From Flammula alnicola (lineage: Eukaryota > Basidiomycota > Agaricomycetes > Agaricales > Strophariaceae): a stretch of DNA of 64,000 bases. A model generated the notes under the pieces. It was not told where the DNA came from. It made no database searches and was given only the letters and a program-made list of their open reading frames with translations. Of the stretch, positions 34,975 to 46,579 are shown one piece after another; within the stretch, counting starts at the first letter, position 1; the number at the start of each line of letters is the position of its first letter. The stretch is from the NCBI GenBank assembly GCA_015499995.1, contig JADNRV010000063.1, positions 186,001 through 250,000 of the forward strand, given 5' to 3'. Made by a program: the position numbers and the translations under genes.

Positions 34975-37900
34975 CTAACCCACTCTCTCTATGTCAGTAG
35001 CTTCGTCTATGTCCCTCTGCTCGCCCATCAGTGCATAACGCTGTCTTAATGCTGTGGACAACTTCTTCAAAGACCAAGAGCGGTTGGGATCTTGGACCAT
35101 GCAATCGAGGAGTCGTCGGTACACTAAAATTACTTCGTTGAGGTCCTGAGGGAGGCCGTTTTTTTCGAACCGAGATTGAAGGGCAACAGCGAGGGCTTTA
35201 AGTAGGCTGGAATACTTTGGATGAGATGCTGGCCGAAGAACGAGTGCCTGTCGGTGCAGGGGAATCGCTTCGTCAAGGTCGTTTGCAGTGCCCCGCTGTT
35301 CAAAACGAGTTCGAAGTGTAGTGGCAAGGTCATTGAGTGATATGGAGCGATCTGGATGAGGTGCTGGCTGAAGAACAAGTGCCTCTTGGTGCAATGAAAT
35401 CGCTTCGTCAAGGTCATTTGAAGTGCCCTGCTGTTTAGAACGAGTTCGAAGTGCAGTGGCAAGGTTATTAAGTGACCGAGAGCGATTTGGATGAGGTCCT
35501 GGCCGAAGAACAAGCGCCTCTCGGTGCAATGAAATAGCTTCGTCAAGGTCATTTGAAGCACCCCGCTGTTCAAAACGAGTTTGAAAGGTATGGGCAAGGT
35601 TATTGGGTGACGTGGAGTGATTTGGATGAGGTCCTGGCTGAAGAACAAGTGCCTCTCGGTGCAGGGGAATCACTTCATCGAGGTTGTTTGAAGTGCCCCG
35701 CTGTTCAAAATGAATTCGAAGGGCATTGGCAAGGTTATCGAGTGAGACGGATCGATGTGGATGAGGTGCTGGCTGAAGAACAAGTGCCTCTCGGTGCAAT
35801 GAAATCGCTTCATCAAGGTCGTTTGAAATGCCCTGCTGTTCAAAACGAATTCGAAGAGCATCGGCGAGGTTATTGAGTGATATGGAGTGATATGGATGAG
35901 GTGCTGGCCGAAGAACAAGTGCCTCTCGGTGCAATGAAATAGCTTCGTCAAGGTCGTTTGAAGTGCCCCACTGTTCAAAACGAGTGTGAAGGGCATTGGC
36001 AAGATTATTGAGTGACTGAGGGTGATCTGGATGAGGTGCTGGCCGAAGAACAAGTGCCTCTCGGTGCAATGAAATAGCTTCGTCAAGGTCGTTTGAAGAA
36101 CCCCGCTGACCAAAACAAGTTCGAAGGGCATTGGCAAAGTTATTGAGTGACACGGAACGATGTGGATGAGGTGCTGGCTGAAGAACAAGTGCCTCTCGGT
36201 GCAGTGAAATCGCTTCATCAAGGTCGTTTGAAGCGCCCTGCTGACCAAAACGAGTTTGAAGGGCATATGCCACCAATGACAATATGGAACCCCGAGCATC
36301 AGCTTCACTTGTATTTGATTGTCCTCCACTATCTCTTGCAACATCAACATCACCTACTGATCCTTGGCCTGCTGACTTTTGTGAAACCAGTTCCAGGGCA
36401 TGACGGAATACACCAATTTCCTCATCCAAGTTCTTGGTATACTTGCCATGTTCATACAACGGTCAACCTGTGATAGGCTTCTCCCAATGCTCTCCATGTC
36501 CCAACATTGATTGGCTGGAGTCGCACAGCAATCTCAAGGCAGTAGAGCTGATATGACAGTGTAGTAACATCCTCTTTTCCTATAATCATTGCCAACTTTT
36601 ACAGTAGCGCAGATCTTGGGATATTATCCAGCAAGTCATAGTACCCGTCCTGGAACCTGGCTGCGACACAAGGAAGAAACAGTGTGGCCCAGCGCCGCAT
36701 ATCTTCCTCGGATATGTCTATTAGAGCCCTAGTAGCAGATGACGCTAAAGGCAGACGTGAGCTTCCATTTGAGAGGTGCAGCGGCCAAAATTTGACGGCA
36801 TATAGTTCAACACCACGAAGCTCAGAGTAACCACAGGTCTGCCCTCGGGGCGATTGGAGCAACTCGAAAAAAATAATCTCGAGACACCTATTCGCCAGCA
36901 TCGAGTGTGCATTGGTGCTGCTGATAGCAATAGAGTGGCCGTTATACTCTGTGGAGGTGGATTCAATAAATTCGAGGAAAGAGACGTGGAATTGTTGTAA
37001 TGCTGGTGTAATGATATCACTCTTGAAATGGCCCCGTGTTTGCAAAGCTGCCAGCCGCCGTTGAATCTCCTCCGCCGGACGGTCAGACATTCCTAAGAGA
37101 CCTGCAAAATCACGAATAGGAAGGGCTTCCTGAAGGACCATCATTGCTCCGAGGAAGTTTCGAAGCTTTTCTCGCATATCCGGTTCAGGAAAAAGGGTCG
37201 CTATAGCGTCACGATAGAGGCGCTCGAGCTGCTCTCCGCTCCGAGCACCCACCTTCTCTTCAGACAAGAGAATTTGGTCGAGTATTACATGCGGATAGCG
37301 CTCATCAGATTCATGTGATAGCAATGACCGAACCGTCGCTGCCCAGATAAGGAGGCCATGTGCGTGAGTTGCCAACCGATTGATGGTTTGTTGGTCAGGT
37401 TTCCGCCCTCTCCAATCAATCCTCTCGAAATGATGATTGAAGTAACGCTCAACAATCTCCTGAGAGACTGGAGGAAGGGGGTATTGTTGAACTGGGATTT
37501 TATCGAGAACGCGTTCAATGGAATGACTGGGGCGACTAGTCAGGACAAATTTCAAAGGTGACGATGAGGGAATGTGTGCGACTTCCGCAAGGAATGATTC
37601 GTGATTCGTCCATTCCTCCAGACCATCGATTACGATGACAAGGTGATAAGGATACTTTAATTCACGGACTGGGTCGGTAATATATGCCGTGAGATAATCC
37701 CTAAGAGGATTATGAGGGCCACTAATTTTCCTCGCCGCCTCGGAAATGTTAGCGATGGCTTGGGGATGCATCTCTCCAAGCTGTTTGGAGATCATCTGAA
37801 TGACGGTCTCGGGGTGTTCCGTAGTTAGGTTGGTGAGAAATACACCCCCGGCAAGGCGGTCGTCATCTTTGAGAAGGTGGACGAGTTGCTGACCTACTGT

Positions 37901-39511
37901 CGATTTGCCTAACCCAGCGGTGCCGTGTATCCAGAGGACAAGTTCGTTCGGTTTATCTATCCAGCCAGAAATATAGCCTAGAACGTCGTCGCGGCTTCCA
38001 CCAAGATATTCATTCCGCACGTAGTGTGGATGATTTGGAAGGCTGTTCAGCGCCGCGTAGTCTGATTTATTTCTCAGTTCACTTTTGCTGTTCGGTCAGG
38101 TCTGAGACACACCAAATTTCCTGCTGAGATCCTTGATGTCCAGCTGCATATGCACCTGACTCTCGGTCTAATTGCCAGTCAGTACAGGGCTTCAGCATCA
38201 CAAAGACTTAACAAACCTGAAACAGTCCAATTGCGATATTCAGCCTTGTTCCAATCCCTTGGAGGGTACCCTTCTGGACATTTTGTTGGAGATAACGCCA
38301 AAACGGATTAAGTCGACTCAATTCGTCGCATTCCACAACAATGCTTTCGAGTGTCCTATGTAATCCGACAGTCAATACATTGCAGTGTGCGAATAGGGCC
38401 AATAATATCTACCTCGTAAACTTGTTCAGCGCTCGTTTGAGCTCCTTCGACGGTTCCGTTGTACGATCAGAACAAATCACGGCACAAGAGATAACAAACT
38501 CTCCAGCTGTGGCCGCAATTTGTCTCATATCATTGTAATTTGAGCGAGTTTGCTAATAACCTTTCTGTGAATTATGGAAAATGAAATATATTTCAAGGAC
38601 GTACCGTGACGGCGTTCAACAGACTCACGACCCCTCCGATTACTATTTTGACCCATGGTACTGGTATGACAGCACTGGCTTCCTTTACGACGTCGAGGAT
38701 GGTAATACTTGCTCCAATGGTTGTAGTTAGCACCTTCGATAGTCCCTCTGAGGTTCCGAAGCTGCGATCGCGCGCGAACGCTGGGTGTGAGGACTGGGCG
38801 GTGTGAGATCGAGTGCGGTATAATCGGAAGCCGGAAACTGACCTTGATTTTGGCGATCTCATCATCCACCATGCTCGTCAATGCATCCATGGATTGCGCA
38901 TCGCTCTCGAGTTGCACCGTCTTGATCTTTTCGACCGTCCTAAATGACGGATGGAGATGATAAGAACAACAAGGGTATATGGATGCAAAATTAAATTCTT
39001 ACTTAATGAATACCGTTATCGCCTCTGTGGCTTCCGCGCGATGAGCCTCGGTAGCAGATGCAAGTTGGACGCTGAACCGGGCGCAGGTCTCGAGGACACC
39101 GATAAGCTGGAGCATGAATTCGTTAGAGATCGATATGCATGTGCCATGACGTGTGGATGACATTACTTGATCCTCCTCATCCTTATCGTGGATTGCAACA
39201 ATGAGATGGATGAGCCTCTTGAGCTCGGGATGTTCTTCGAGGACATAGGTCGCCGAGAGAATGGCGATATCTTTTTCAAACATTTTGCTCTTCACGAAAG
39301 CCTTCTGTGGAGCGACAGGAGGCGGGGGTATGTCTGGTGCATTCGACACCGCTGGCGCTACGTCGTCGTCAGATGACTGTGGTGGTATGGGAATCGCAGG
39401 AGGCGGTGTTGCCACTATGTTGCTGGAACCCTCCGGTGGTTGGGGAGTCTTATGTCGAACAAAGCCTTTGAACTTATCGAATATAGGAGTCAATCTTGGT
39501 TTAGATGCCAT
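34975..39511 (-). CDS. NLR (STAND) protein: N-terminal helical domain, NACHT, TPR array (NLR 1)
   Basis: The ATG at 39511 starts MASKPRLTPIFDKFKGF, then a Pro-rich stretch and EKDIAILSATYVLEEHPELK. Small exons add TVEKIKTVQLESDAQSMDAL, VIPVPWVKIVIGGVVSLLN and QIAATAGEFVISCAV, a helical N-terminal domain typical of Agaricomycete NLRs. The NACHT exon (36599-38020 plus a short piece upstream) begins HYVRNEYLGGSRDD. It has Walker A GTAGLGKST and Walker B LVIVIDGLEEW, then TSRP. The C-terminal part (34975-36459) is a TPR array. Between the parts a TAA at 36599 follows RSALL, although the same frame continues with plausible coding sequence (KLAMIIGKEDVTTLSYQLYC), and a frame change near 36462 enters the TPR part. 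NLRs act in heterokaryon incompatibility and defence. Whether this allele makes a full protein is open. Confidence 0.8.
35105..36262 (-). repeat. 135-bp tandem repeats coding for eight near-identical TPR units plus one diverged
   Basis: The unit SNDLDEAISLHREALVLQP (first 19 of 45 residues) recurs every 135 bases, for example with conserved starts near 35380, 35515, 35650, 35785, 35920, 36055 and 36190. Most units differ at only a handful of positions, clustered around the P-H-P-x-x-S and Q-x-G segments. The last unit (DLNEVILVYRRLLDC) is much more diverged. Such high internal identity indicates recent homogenisation or expansion. Confidence 0.9.
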
Positions 39512-39714
39512 TACTGCACAAGTCGATATGGGAGAATAGAGGAGTGTGTCGACAGGGACAGCCGTTCCGCACGTGAACGGGATGCACAGCCTAAGTATGT
39601 CGGTCGCTTTCCTGACCATGTAGTCTCCCGTAGTCACTAGTCAGACTTCAAAGCTTCAAACTCCGTGTCTTTTTTGTGATGTGAGGACGACACTTCATAT
39701 GTACCACACATGAG

Positions 39715-41275
39715 ATGATATCTCCCGACTCGCCCCGAGAACATCTCAGATTTCAACCCCCTCTTCACTTCCCTCAATGCTAGAGCTCTACGACTCCAGC
39801 CCTTACTCCTTACCATCACAAGAGATACGCCTGAAATCCGCTTGCGCTCTATCCAAAGCACACATCAAATGTTTGGTGTGGGGACGAGATGCGCTCTGAT
39901 GCGCTTGCGTTCATCCATTTTTATTCCTGCCAACCTCTTTGATCTCCATCTGGTCGTCGCAGATCAGGACCTTCAATTAGCTTACACCGAAATCATCGAA
40001 TCTCTGCCGTATAAACTTTTCACCGGCATCGATGATCGTTATGTGGAATTCATTTTTTTCGACTCAAACCAGTCGAGAACGTACCCGCACTCGGTGTACC
40101 TCGACCCGACAACTCCCCACGACAAACTCGACGTTGACGACCCAGAGATGATTTTCATCCATCCTCAGTCGCAATTTTATCTCGATGTTCACGACAACAG
40201 CCGCTCGGTATCGCTTCCACCTTTTCCCGACACCATTCGATTCCCAACACGAACCGCATTTCTTGACTCGATGATTGCGACATACTTGGACCCTCCTACT
40301 GGGTACATACCAAGATGAGGGGGATGTTGACAACCTGGATTTCGTACTTTTTTGTTTACACCCTGCGGAATAAATCGGTACTCCCAAACGGCCATCTCGA
40401 ACCAGAACGAGCGGAAGTGTTACGGAGTCTCAGGCCAGAAAATCAGCCGTACTTTGACGCCTTCGCACGAAATGAATCTTGCAACACGATAGAGCATGCA
40501 ATGCTTCGTAAGGAGATACTAGAGAAGCTTGGGTGTGCTATTTGGCTTTTCTGTTTCCTCCGAAGTCCAAACCGTCTGATTCCATGCATGTTTATTAGAA
40601 GGTATGAAGAAGCACGACGTCCGCTTCCCCTACCTCCCCCCGGAAATCCTACACTTCGGTCAGCCTTATCTGAATCTTCAAGGTACTGCTCGACTGAGTT
40701 GAACGATGCCAGGGCTAAACATGCCGCAAATCGTGCCAATGAGCTCGCAAATCAAAAGTATTTCGGTCAATCGTACATTTTAGCCGCTCAGTAACCCTTA
40801 ATCCTGTTCTACAGGCGCCCGTACTCGATGTCGGCTTTTAGAGGGGCAAGGACCAACATCGCTAGATTGATTCGACTCATGCGGTGATCGGGCTATTGCC
40901 AGAGTGCTCTTTTTGAATGTCGTAGGGCTGTTGACAAGGTTGACGAAATTGCGCCGTGACTCCGGACGAGCTTATTCCCTTTGCCTCCCAGCTCTCGGTG
41001 AACTCTTTACTGGCGGAAACCAGTGTCTTTCATCGGGATCGACAAAAGTTTACTTCAAGATGTATGGAGAGGTCATTCGCGGCAAGGCGCATGCATCGAT
41101 TTGTCAATCGCTTCGGGGCCTGGACGCCGAGGGGCGCTTGGGTTTGAGTTTCTTGCAAGTCCGTTTGCACATTAGGTTTTGCATTCGTCGTTTACTATGG
41201 TATATGAATATGAAGCCGACATTTCATGATTAAAATACGCGTAGCCACCCAACCCAGACGATCATATTTACACTT
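39715..41275 (+). repeat. Segmental duplication, copy 2 (direct repeat of 29380-31765)
   Basis: Same order and orientation as copy 1 but without the ~780-base F-box segment. The junction lies near 40955, where GACAAGGTTGACGAAAT joins CTCCGGACGAGCTTATTCCC. With copy 1 it brackets about 8 kb holding the CNH fragment, the PAR-like gene and NLR 1. Confidence 0.85.
39777..40794 (+). CDS. Conserved hypothetical protein, duplicated copy 2 (better preserved)
   Basis: ATG at 39777 gives MLELYDSSPYSLPSQEIRLK and CLVWGRDAL. A 10-base difference (GATGCGCTCT repeated near 39890) shifts the frame before FIPANLFDLHLVVADQD. The long middle part is open to 40318 and includes FIFFDSNQSRTYPHSVYLD, where copy 1 is broken, and RTAFLDSMIATYLDPPTG. 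The last part (YFDAFARNESCNTIEHAM to GQSYILAAQ) ends at 40794 in yet another frame. Both copies therefore have different breaks, and comparing them gives the likely ancestral frame. Function unknown. Confidence 0.55.
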
Positions 41276-41386
41276 CATTTCAGATGTACACACATAATCG
41301 TAATATTGCAACAAGCCTAGGGAATACAAGAAGAAGCTACGAGGCTGAAAAGAAGGTATAGAATGGTTCATCTGAACAAAAATAAA

Positions 41387-42669
41387 TCACTCGTGTGCAC
41401 CCAGATGAAAGGCATGCACCTTGAACTTGAAATGAAATGAAGATATATTCAACAACGTTCTCAACGAATGCTTCATCTTCTTCCTAAACTCCGTCACCGA
41501 ATTCTCCCTACGTCCGTTCCACATCCGCACTTTCTCGTGCACCGTCAGCTCCATCGTGACCTGTCGCAGGGTGCAATACTCTACGCGGAGCAGCGCGACA
41601 GCAAGCCTTGTCCAAAATGCGTGGTTGTAGATCTCGGACATGCGTTCCGGGGCGGATTGTAGTGGGAAGAGGATGGACAGCTCGAGGAATTTCAGCTGGC
41701 TGGAACGGGAGACTGATTCGAGCAGGTCACAGAGACCCAGTAAGTCCCGGCCAACCTTGCCATAGGACATCCGGATGGAGAGTTTCATCAGAGAGGGCAG
41801 CTTCCCGAGGTCGACTGAGCCGGGGAAGCTTGCCCCATCTCTTGCCCGTGCATCTGGTAAACAGTCAATTTATGAATCAGATTCCGATTCGTGAGGACGA
41901 GAGGAGAGTATGAGAGGTATGTACCTTCCCAGCAGCGCCACTTGATCAATTTAAGATTTGTAGAGTGGACTTGCATCAGCTCCCATGCCGAGTCAGTGTT
42001 GGCCAGCGAGACAGTGCGCACATTCAAGTAGCACAACCTGGAGTCAGGCGTTGATAGCGACACTGGCTCTTCACCTAGTAAGGCGAGGGTCGGCAGAGTG
42101 GTTATGTTATTGAGGTGGAGGTACCGCACAGGGATCTTCAAAACAGGAGTAGGAATCATTCCGACATTGCATAGTGTCAGAATTTTAAGATGGGGGTAGC
42201 TAAACAGCTTCTGCAGCGAGGTGGCCAGCTCCGGACTGAACAGCCCCCATTGAAGGTACCCAACCTCGGAACCAAATGTGCACTCCTGCACGTTGGTCAA
42301 CTTGTTTATCAAGCGGGGCAGACTCGTCTGCTGCGTAATCCATTGCGAGTCGTACACCGGGTACGAGTCGAGCACTTCGAACACCTTGATGTACCTGCTG
42401 GTATCTGGATCGCGCTTGAGCAAGTCGCAGAGTCCTTGGATGCGTCGGGAAATATCGTGGATGAGTATTGGATTGGGGTCGCTCCGCAGGCGTAGGGTGA
42501 CAGAGAGAAAGAGAAGCTTGCGCGCAGATCGGAGGCACTGATTGCTGAGGAGAGAGCATGCGCCCAGAGAGACCCAGTCTCTGTCAGCGGCGAGGAATTC
42601 AAATATGAGGGATATAAGCTCTGGTGGAAGGCGAGGGTGAGATAGAGATCCTGCAAATGCTGTAGACAT
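41387..42669 (-). CDS. F-box-like protein
   Basis: Two exons, 41925-42669 and 41387-41853, joined by a 71-base intron (GTACAT...TTACCAG) that keeps frame (WRCWE-D-ARARDGASFPG), about 403 residues. The N-terminus HPRLPPELISLIFEFLA, then WVSLGACSLLSNQC, is a degenerate F-box. The rest shows irregular leucine-rich segments (LQKLFSYPHLKILTLCNVGM, RYLHLNNITTLPTLALLG) like other basidiomycete F-box/LRR-type proteins. It would serve as a substrate adaptor in an SCF ubiquitin ligase. No frame break was seen. It is divergent from SmD1, with 430 bases between start codons. Confidence 0.75.
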
Positions 42670-43099
42670 GGAGGTAGAAAGAAGAGAGGTTATAGCCGAC
42701 TTATTTGTCCTTGTGCCTTTCGCAGTCCGTTGGGCTCGGCTCCATGATTCAAGTTGGATTCAAGTACTCTCTTATATTGATAATTATGTGGACGGTTCTT
42801 TACCGCCGTTCCTTTGGCTGTTCTTGTAGAACAAGTGACTTGGGCGTCTATTTCACCGACTCGCTCGAGGCCTGCATGGCAATTGCACACTGGCAGCTGA
42901 CTAATCAGCGCACGGTATTTCCAAACTCCGACTCAACATTATTCTCCAACGCGACTTCAAAGCCTTCGAGCTCATCATCGCCAACCACGCCCAACATATC
43001 GCATTCCACTGGGCCAAAATCGTCGCAGATATAACCTGCGATCGCACCACATAGAATACTCAGGCCCTCTGACAAAAGAGTCGTCGTACTCCGTTCAAG
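42670..43099. promoter_or_regulatory. Shared upstream region of the F-box-like and SmD1 genes
   Basis: 430 bases between two divergent start codons. No clear TATA box for SmD1. Nothing else recognised. Confidence 0.35.
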
Positions 43100-43772
43100 A
43101 TGAAGCTCGTTCGGTGAGTCTATCATTTCTTTGCTTTGTATTTTCTGTGGGGTACTTCTGGACGATTTGGGTTGTTGGTGGGATATTTGGGAGAGGAGGA
43201 GCTAGAAAATCGGTGGGAGAAGGCAAAGATATCCGCGACAAATCCAAAGCTTGTGCTGTCGGCAACCATCTGCATGCGACCTGCCACCACCCATATTCCA
43301 ACCTCAATGTCCTGAAAACCCATCTCAGCCATCGCTAACTCGTTCTCATCAGGTTTTTGATGAAACTGAACAACGAGACCGTGACAATCGAGCTCAAGAA
43401 TGGATCAATCGTGCATGGAACTATCACTGGTATGTCGCAAGCTTTGCCCGATGATTTTTTCGCTGATGCACCGTTCCAACTATAGGCGTCGACATGCAGA
43501 TGAACACCTACCTGAAGACGGTGAAGATGACAACGAGGAACCGCGACCCCATATCGCTAGATTCGCTATCGATTCGTGGCAATAACGTCCGTTATTTCAT
43601 CCTCCCCGACGCACTTCCCTTGGACACGCTCCTCGTAGACGATGCACCGAAGCCCAAAGGCCGCAAGAAGGACGATGCTAGAGGCCGTGGCAGAGGACGA
43701 GGAGCTCCGGATCGTGGTCCCCGTGGACGTGGAGGCAGGGGCGGAGGTCGTGGACGAGGACGAGGATTCTGA
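43100..43772 (+). CDS. SMD1: Small nuclear ribonucleoprotein Sm D1
   Basis: Three exons (43100-43113, 43353-43429, 43486-43772) give 125 residues, close to SmD1 of other eukaryotes (about 119). Sm1 motif: [20 protein letters not shown], then [19 protein letters not shown]. Sm2 motif: [13 protein letters not shown]. The C-terminal tail is a run of RG/RGG repeats ([19 protein letters not shown]...), the arginine-methylation tail of SmD1. The protein forms part of the Sm ring on U1, U2, U4 and U5 snRNAs in the spliceosome. A first exon of only 14 bases and a 239-base first intron are typical for short ancient fungal genes. No frame break, and a useful clean reference for the window. Confidence 0.97.
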
Positions 43773-45477
43773 GCTTGACAGATTCGGTGATTCGCTCGAA
43801 ATAAATGGGCAGCCTTGGACTCTGACTGCTCCTTATCGAAGCGCTGACGGGGTATGAAAAAATTTGATGGGTCGTGTGTTGGTCCTCGAGGTCGTCTCTT
43901 GGAAGAGACGTTGGCCGATAACCTTGCGTGTAGTCCTGTACCGTTCGTGTGATATTATCCTTCGTTGTTCTGGTACTGGCTGTCATTTTGCTAATTGTGT
44001 TTCTAATCATCATTTTGTAGTTTGTATAAACTCTTGAGATCTATCCACCAAGAACATCAAATATGACTTGCTAGTTTCTCTGCAGAAGCCTCCGTCGCAT
44101 TTCGTCCTATTTATGAAGCTGAGTTCACTTCTCCCAACTTCTCCTGCAAAACAGCATCTGCGCCCTTGATTGCCAATGGAAGATTGATCGCATATGCATG
44201 ACATGCAAATAATTTGAATTTCGACAAAGCTGCTCTCTAACGATGTTACTTTGATGATGCAACTTGAACATGTGGGAGTCATTTACATATCCCTCGCTTC
44301 TCTCTAAGCACTTGTGCATCATTCGCCAAGAAGTCGAGTTCTTACACTGGTGAGTGATGAATGTGTTACCATTGGTGTTTAAATTGTTCTCGAGCTAATG
44401 CACGATTTTCCCTTTTGTACTCGCAGATCCTCTCATCTGTAGATATCCCTGGGTGGAACGTACCCGAACGGAGTATAACGCTTCTCATATTTTTGAAGAA
44501 TGACCCCTTCATTCCGAACGAAATACATATTTTAGAACAGCAAAATCTTCTGCTGGCCAAGACCCACAAGGGTAATTATACTTACTGGATTTACTTCTTA
44601 ATACTTATGCTGGAACTCACACCGCCGTACACAGCAATGATCCTTCCTCCAGCTACCGGAGTCCAGACTGATCATCACGTCGCAACCAGGAGAGTGCACT
44701 AAAAATAGAAACAGTTATCGGAGAGAATGTGCAGCAATCCAAGTTATTGCCGTCCGATAGAAGGCGCGTTCCTATGGTTCTAAACAGACTCAAAATGTAT
44801 TTGTATAGCAATGTCTTTCTCTAGGAGCGCTCACAGATGCTGTATGATATATAACTGGACGATGCGCGAGAAGATTGAGCCACACTTGCGCCGATCACTG
44901 GAGCAGATGAGATAATTGATCGGGATGTATTCTGATTCGTAATTCACACATATCACAGTCTTGGAATTGCAAAGAGCACGCGCTTTGAGCTCTAGGGAGA
45001 GCTAGCGCACGTTCCTTGAAAGAAAGGCATATCTATAATTCACTGCGAATCGAAGGTAACAACTACCAATGGGCAATGAAAACCTACTCGATGCAGTATA
45101 GGCTGGAGTTCTGGTGTGGGCAGAACTGTCATATCGTTTCCCCAACTTTCCCTAGTTATTTTGGGAGGCCTTGCCTACGCGCAACAAGGAACTTGAAGGA
45201 AGGCTGTTGGACCTTGGCTGTCATCATTTCGGTTTCATGCTGCAATAGGAAACTTTTGATTCTTATCTCGTCGTAACAAGGAGACGCTGACAATACAAAG
45301 ATACACACTGATGATCTAACCCGACCAAACCGGTGTCCACGATGATAAAACCCGGCACCAGTGGAATGGGTTCTGTAGCTGGTCTCACCCCCCTCATCTC
45401 CCACGTATAGCATCGCCTGGTCGCGTTCAAGAAATCCCTTTGCCAAACTCTCTTCAATAAATCTATCACAATTGAAA
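43773..45477. other. Intergenic, 1.7 kb, no gene recognised
   Basis: Short frames on both strands without motifs. The first part is the complement and flank of SmD1. Confidence 0.45.
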
Positions 45478-46322
45478 ATGGTCAGACTCGCTACTTCCGT
45501 TTCGCTGCTACTCTCCTCGCTGGATCCGCCCTCGCCTTCACCACTGAGCATACGAGTGCGTATCTATTTATCCTCCCAGGAATTTGAGGAATGAAATAAT
45601 GCCCACAGACGATCTGTTGACGTGCTGAAAGCGACCTTTACGGCCGTGGCTTCGATGACGTGATGACATCCTCGTCACAAGAGAGGATCTCGTGACTTAT
45701 TCGGCCGCGAGTTCGTCAATGACATTGAGAACGCAGCCCCTTCGGACTTGGACTCCTCTTGTCAGTCTTGATGTCAATATATTGATTCTTCCTATCAACT
45801 AACCTGATCTTTTTTACGACCTTCACAGCAAAGGAATTAAGGCTGCCGTGAAGCTCGGAAAAGGAGCGCACAAAGCACATGAGGCGACCCAGAACAACAA
45901 CAACAACAACAACCACCACCATAGGCGCGAGTTTGAGGAGGAAGATTTTGATCTTCGTGAACTCGGCGAAGATATCGAGGAGCGGGAGCCATTCGGACTC
46001 GGCCTTCTCTTGTCAGTTTAATTTAAACGTCTTCCAAACCCCCACATAAACCAATTATCTAACTTTATCAAACTATTTCAAAGCAAAGGAATTAAGGCGC
46101 CGTGAAGCTCGGAAAGGGAGCGCACAAAGCACACGAGGCAACGAACAACAACAACAATAACAACAACCACCACCACAGGCGCGAGTTCGACGACGAGGAA
46201 ATTGATCTCCGCGAACTGGCGACGACCTCGAGGAGCGCGATTTCTACGACCTGGAAGAGATGTTCGAGCGTGAGTTTGATGACGAGCTTTTGGAGAGGGA
46301 GTACTACGATGAACTCGACTGA
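45478..46322 (+). CDS. Secreted repeat protein with alternating basic and acidic segments (possible peptide precursor)
   Basis: ATG at 45478 (MVRLAT), then one base out of frame a hydrophobic stretch ending AGSALAF, reads like a signal peptide. Two copies of one exon follow, 45829-46011 and 46084 onward, separated by an intron (GTCAGT...). Each copy encodes a Lys/Gly/Ala-rich segment (KGIKAAVKLGKGAHKAHEA), a run of seven or eight Asn, HHHRR, and an acidic segment (REFEEEDFDLRELGEDIEER). A third, partial SPFGLGLL lies before the first copy. The protein ends in an acidic FEREFDDELLEREYYDELD at 46322. One-base losses are likely near 45503, 46104 and 46214, judged by comparing the copies. I do not recognise the family. 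The layout is that of a precursor with basic peptides between acidic propieces. Confidence 0.55.
45829..46275 (+). repeat. Tandem exon duplication (two ~185-bp units)
   Basis: 45829-46011 and 46084-46275 align over their length, beginning CAAAGGAATTAAGGC. Intron positions are equivalent (both preceded by TTCTCTT/GTCAGT-type donors). The second copy lacks one T at GGC(T)GCC and one base at GAACT(C)GGCGA relative to the first. Confidence 0.8.
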
Positions 46323-46579
46323 GAGCACTTACTGAGTGTCGGTATGGGGGAGATGCAGGCTTATGAGAAGGTCACTGTTGTTGTACAATAGGCATGTCGA
46401 AAATCCAATTAATTCTCATGACCTCAAAAAAACAATACCGACTTCACGAAATATGAAGCCCAGGGATTCCAAGGCTTTGACTGTAGATACTTGAAACAGT
46501 AAGCTTATCGCACAGCGCTCGCGCACATAATCCCTTTTCTGCAGGCGCGTTAATCCCCGCTTGCTGATTATGCCAGCCA

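Noticed and set aside
35130..36353. Long open frames on both strands across the TPR array (minus 35130-35648 and 35670-36353, plus 35553-35876)
   Set aside because: They are shadows produced by the 135-bp periodicity of the TPR coding sequence.
43642..44013. Alternative frames over the SmD1 tail
   Set aside because: They arise from the GC-rich RGG repeats of SmD1 read in other frames.
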